This document shows, piece after piece, positions 23,652 through 26,017 of a stretch of 26,017 nt of DNA (positions within the stretch are counted from its first letter, which is position 1; each line of letters starts with the position of its first letter). Source of the DNA: Bin80 sp964503085 (GTDB lineage: Bacteria; Bacteroidota; Rhodothermia; Rhodothermales; Bin80); the NCBI GenBank assembly GCA_964503085.1, contig CAZCYQ010000045.1, forward strand, positions 1 to 26,017. The letters run 5' to 3'. A program made the translations under genes and the position numbers. The notes under the pieces are model-generated. The model searched no databases and was not told the origin of the DNA. It saw only the letters and a list, made by a program, of their open reading frames with translations.

Positions 23652-25175
23652 TTGCGAATCGTCTCCCATATACGTACGCGTACACCTGCTGAAACGCAGG
23701 CGCATCTGCTGCGGCGAATGCTGCAACGGGCGTCAAGCACCGAGTGGGGCCGCAAATTTGAATTCGCACGCATTGCGCAGCAATCGGATGTGATCGATGC
23801 ATACCAGTCGCGCGTTCCAATTCACACCTACACGGACCTCAAGCCCTACATAAACCGAATAAGGGCAGGGGAGCATGACTTGCTGTGGCCAGGTGATGTT
23901 AAGCATTTTGCCGTTTCGAGCGGTACTGCCTCCGAGGGCAAGGTCATTCCTCTGAGCAAAGATATGCTCCGCCTGAACCGGGGCTTTTCGGTTAGTCTCG
24001 GATTTAGTTACCTGGTTCGCACAGGCGCCTACAAGACTTTTCTTGGCAAACACCTGACTCTTCCCGGGCGTGTTGAGGACGATCCTGACTACCCGGGAAC
24101 ACTGGTGGGAGAAGTGAGCGGCTTACAGATTCTGTTTGCACCCGGGTTCTTCAGGGCCTTTCTGCAGGCGGTTCCGATTTCAATAGCTTTTGCGCCCAAC
24201 TGGGATTCGAAGATTCAGGCTATTGTCGATCGGACGCTGAATCAGGATGTGCGTATGGTGGCGATGGCCCCAACCTGGGCCCTGGTGCTTTTTGGGCTGT
24301 TGATCGAAAGGTTTAACGAAGTAAATGGAACCAGCGTACGAACTGTCGGAGAAATCTGGCCCAACCTGCAGCTATACATTTCCGGTGGCGTAGCTCTGAG
24401 TTCGTACCGCGCAATCCTTGAGGAGCAGATTGGCCTACCCAGAATGCATTTCCTTGAAGCTTACGGTGCGTCTGAGGGATTTTTCTCCTATCAAACGGAT
24501 CTGAGCGATCCCGCTATGCGATTGCATCTGAATAACGGAGTCTTCTATGAATTCATCCGTCTGGATGAACTGAATACCGAGAATCCCGAGCGGCGAACGA
24601 TTAGCAACGTGGAACCCGGCGTGCGGTACGCAATGATTCTCACCACCTGCAGTGGACTGTGGTCCTACTTACTGGGAGATGTCGTGCGCTTTACAAGTAC
24701 TGATCCGCATAAGATTGTAGTTGCCGGCCGAACCTCTGAAATGATTGACAAGTACGGGGAAGCCGTCTTTGGTGAGGATGCCCGGACCGCGATTAATAAG
24801 TCGTGCAAAGCCACAAACAGTCATGTGCGTGACTACCATGTTTCGGCCATCCCCCCGAACGGTACGCAGGTTCCTGCGCATGAATGGCTGTTTGAGTTCA
24901 GCCGCCTCCCCCGCGACTGCGAAGCATTCGTGCGATCACTGGACTCCGTACTCTGCGATATTAATCGACACTACCAAATCCGGCGTGAGGCTAAGGCATT
25001 TGGCCCGCCAGAAATTGTACTCCTGCCGGACGGTACATTCAATGCGTGGCTTAAGTCCAGCCGGGGAGACATTAACAGTCAGGCAAAGGTCCCGCGAATG
25101 AGCGAGAACCGAATTGTGGCTGACGGTGTCCTCGCACATGCCGGCCATCGGGCCCGCCGGATCCTGGTAGATTAA
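23652..25175 (+). CDS. GH3 auxin-responsive promoter-family protein (acyl-adenylating type)
   Basis: A member of the GH3 family, which in plants adenylates hormones and joins them to amino acids. The bacterial role is largely unknown. The start is a TTG at 23652; an in-frame stop at 23637-23639 limits any extension, and the first ATG (23718) would remove part of the conserved N-terminus. Family features are ETQAHLLRRMLQRASSTEWG, the adenylate-binding loop VSSGTASEGKVIPLS (about residues 91-105), LQLYISGGVALSSY, LEAYGASEGFF (about 270) and WSYLLGDVVRFT (about 338). The 507-aa length is normal. It is divergent from folP and convergent with the phosphatase gene at 25172, the stops overlapping by 4 nt. 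The substrate is unknown. Confidence 0.88.
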   Translation: MRIVSHIRTRTPAETQAHLLRRMLQRASSTEWGRKFEFARIAQQSDVIDAYQSRVPIHTYTDLKPYINRIRAGEHDLLWPGDVKHFAVSSGTASEGKVIPLSKDMLRLNRGFSVSLGFSYLVRTGAYKTFLGKHLTLPGRVEDDPDYPGTLVGEVSGLQILFAPGFFRAFLQAVPISIAFAPNWDSKIQAIVDRTLNQDVRMVAMAPTWALVLFGLLIERFNEVNGTSVRTVGEIWPNLQLYISGGVALSSYRAILEEQIGLPRMHFLEAYGASEGFFSYQTDLSDPAMRLHLNNGVFYEFIRLDELNTENPERRTISNVEPGVRYAMILTTCSGLWSYLLGDVVRFTSTDPHKIVVAGRTSEMIDKYGEAVFGEDARTAINKSCKATNSHVRDYHVSAIPPNGTQVPAHEWLFEFSRLPRDCEAFVRSLDSVLCDINRHYQIRREAKAFGPPEIVLLPDGTFNAWLKSSRGDINSQAKVPRMSENRIVADGVLAHAGHRARRILVD

Positions 25176-25942
25176 TCGGAAGAAAGCAGTGCATTAAAGC
25201 GCCTCACCATTTCGGAGTGCCCTCCTATCATTAATCCCGGGGCCCTGCATGTGAGCATATCTTTCAAGCTAACCTGATCCCCGTTTACGTACCGCAGCTC
25301 TCCTCCGCTCTCTCGCAGCATTAGCAGTCCCGGAGCCACATCCCATAAGCTCACACGAGTCAGAAGTGTCGCGTCACAATTACCCGCGGCTGCGTAGCAA
25401 AGGTGAGCTATTGATGACCCCAGGCTCCGCACTTTCCCAGGGTACTTAGAGCTGAGAATATTTTGGCGATGCAGTTTAGAGTAGCTAAGTAGTACAGATT
25501 CACGATGAAGGGAGCTTGGCGGGCGAACTGAAAGGCGTTGCTCTCCCCTGTAGGCCCCCTCTCCTTTCAGTGCCCAGAATTGCTCCCGTGTCACCGGTGC
25601 AGAAAAAAAAGCAGCTACTGGCTCATAGTTCTCCAACAACGCCAGTCCCGTACCCCATATTGGCAGACCGCTCACAAAGGCTGCCGTCCCGTCAATTGGA
25701 TCGATTGACCAGTACCGGCTACCCGTCGCCGGCTCTTTCCTTAGATCTTCTTCTTCTGCAATGATTCCATCATCGGGGTAATGATGGTTGAGCCATTCAA
25801 CGATCAGATGCTGTACTGCAAGGTCAGCATCCGTAACATAGGACATTGAATCCTTCCATCGGGGCGTAACACACCCAAAGTACTCCATTGCTTTGGCAGC
25901 AGCCACACTTAACAAATTCCCTACTTCAACCGCGCACACCAT
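25172..25942 (-). CDS. Inositol-monophosphatase-family phosphatase (SuhB/HisN/CysQ group)
   Basis: Metal-dependent phosphomonoesterase of 256 aa. Metal-binding motifs are intact: AEEED (residues 62-66), WSIDPIDGTAAFVSG (78-92, family DPIDGTxNF with Ala for Asn) and WDVAPGLLMLRESGG (200-214). The YVTDADLAVQHLIVEWL helix (35-51) is the family's N-terminal motif. Substrates in this family include inositol phosphate, histidinol phosphate and 3'-phosphoadenosine 5'-phosphate. The AAF variant and overall layout fit the HisN-like (histidinol-phosphatase) branch at least as well as SuhB, but this cannot be settled by eye. The ATG at 25942 is the natural start. It is convergent with the GH3-family gene. 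Confidence 0.88.
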   Translation of the reverse strand: MVCAVEVGNLLSVAAAKAMEYFGCVTPRWKDSMSYVTDADLAVQHLIVEWLNHHYPDDGIIAEEEDLRKEPATGSRYWSIDPIDGTAAFVSGLPIWGTGLALLENYEPVAAFFSAPVTREQFWALKGEGAYRGEQRLSVRPPSSLHRESVLLSYSKLHRQNILSSKYPGKVRSLGSSIAHLCYAAAGNCDATLLTRVSLWDVAPGLLMLRESGGELRYVNGDQVSLKDMLTCRAPGLMIGGHSEMVRRFNALLSSD

Positions 25943-26017
25943 GGTAAACCGGTGCTTCTGTATTTAAGGAAACTCTGATTAATCGGGGCAGTTTCGTACT
26001 CATCTTACTGGACCACA

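Noticed and set aside
1..26017. CRISPR array, prophage or defence island
   Set aside because: No regularly spaced short repeats, phage structural genes or recognised defence proteins were seen anywhere in the window.

Overview
The window looks like a chromosomal segment of a bacterium from the Bacteroidota/Rhodothermota side of the tree. This is inferred from an outer-membrane TonB-dependent receptor with an N-terminal carboxypeptidase-regulatory-like domain, a folP-cdaA pair, a bacterial GH3-family protein, a 6-bladed beta-propeller lipoprotein, and few clear Shine-Dalgarno sites. No genus can be named from the sequence alone.

Layout. (1) 267-7106, plus strand: an exopolysaccharide operon with an SLBB outer-membrane export protein, a Wzz-type chain-length regulator, an O-antigen polymerase/ligase-like membrane protein and two GT4 glycosyltransferases. 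Two junctions are ATGA overlaps. A hairpin terminator closes it at 7116-7137. (2) 7210-12432, minus strand: a TonB-dependent receptor gene split by a 2,005-bp IS1634-type insertion sequence (7952-9956, perfect 16-bp terminal inverted repeats). The element is flanked by two 611-bp direct copies of receptor sequence, an exceptionally long target duplication. (3) 12850-14352, minus strand: a POT-family peptide transporter. (4) 14521-17293, plus strand: a translation cluster of aspS, an overlapping short pyrophosphatase-like gene, a tRNA-Lys(UUU) interrupted in its anticodon loop by a complete 346-nt group I intron, and tRNA-Leu(GAG). (5) 17327-19035, minus strand: two putative lipoproteins. (6) 19355-21187, plus strand: a small orphan protein and a membrane protein with GAF-like and degenerate GGDEF-like regions. 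(7) 21184-23522, minus strand: folP-cdaA-pcm, packed 2-3 nt apart. (8) 23652-25175, plus strand: a GH3-family protein, convergent with an inositol-monophosphatase-family gene (25172-25942, minus strand).

The strongest observations are the group I intron in tRNA-Lys and the IS with its 611-bp duplication. For the intron, helices P1, P2, P3, P4, P5, P7, P8 and P9 can all be paired by eye, and the layout matches the cyanobacterial tRNA-Leu intron at the same insertion site (34/35). For the IS, recombination between the direct repeats would restore an 868-codon receptor. I saw no CRISPR array, prophage or defence island.
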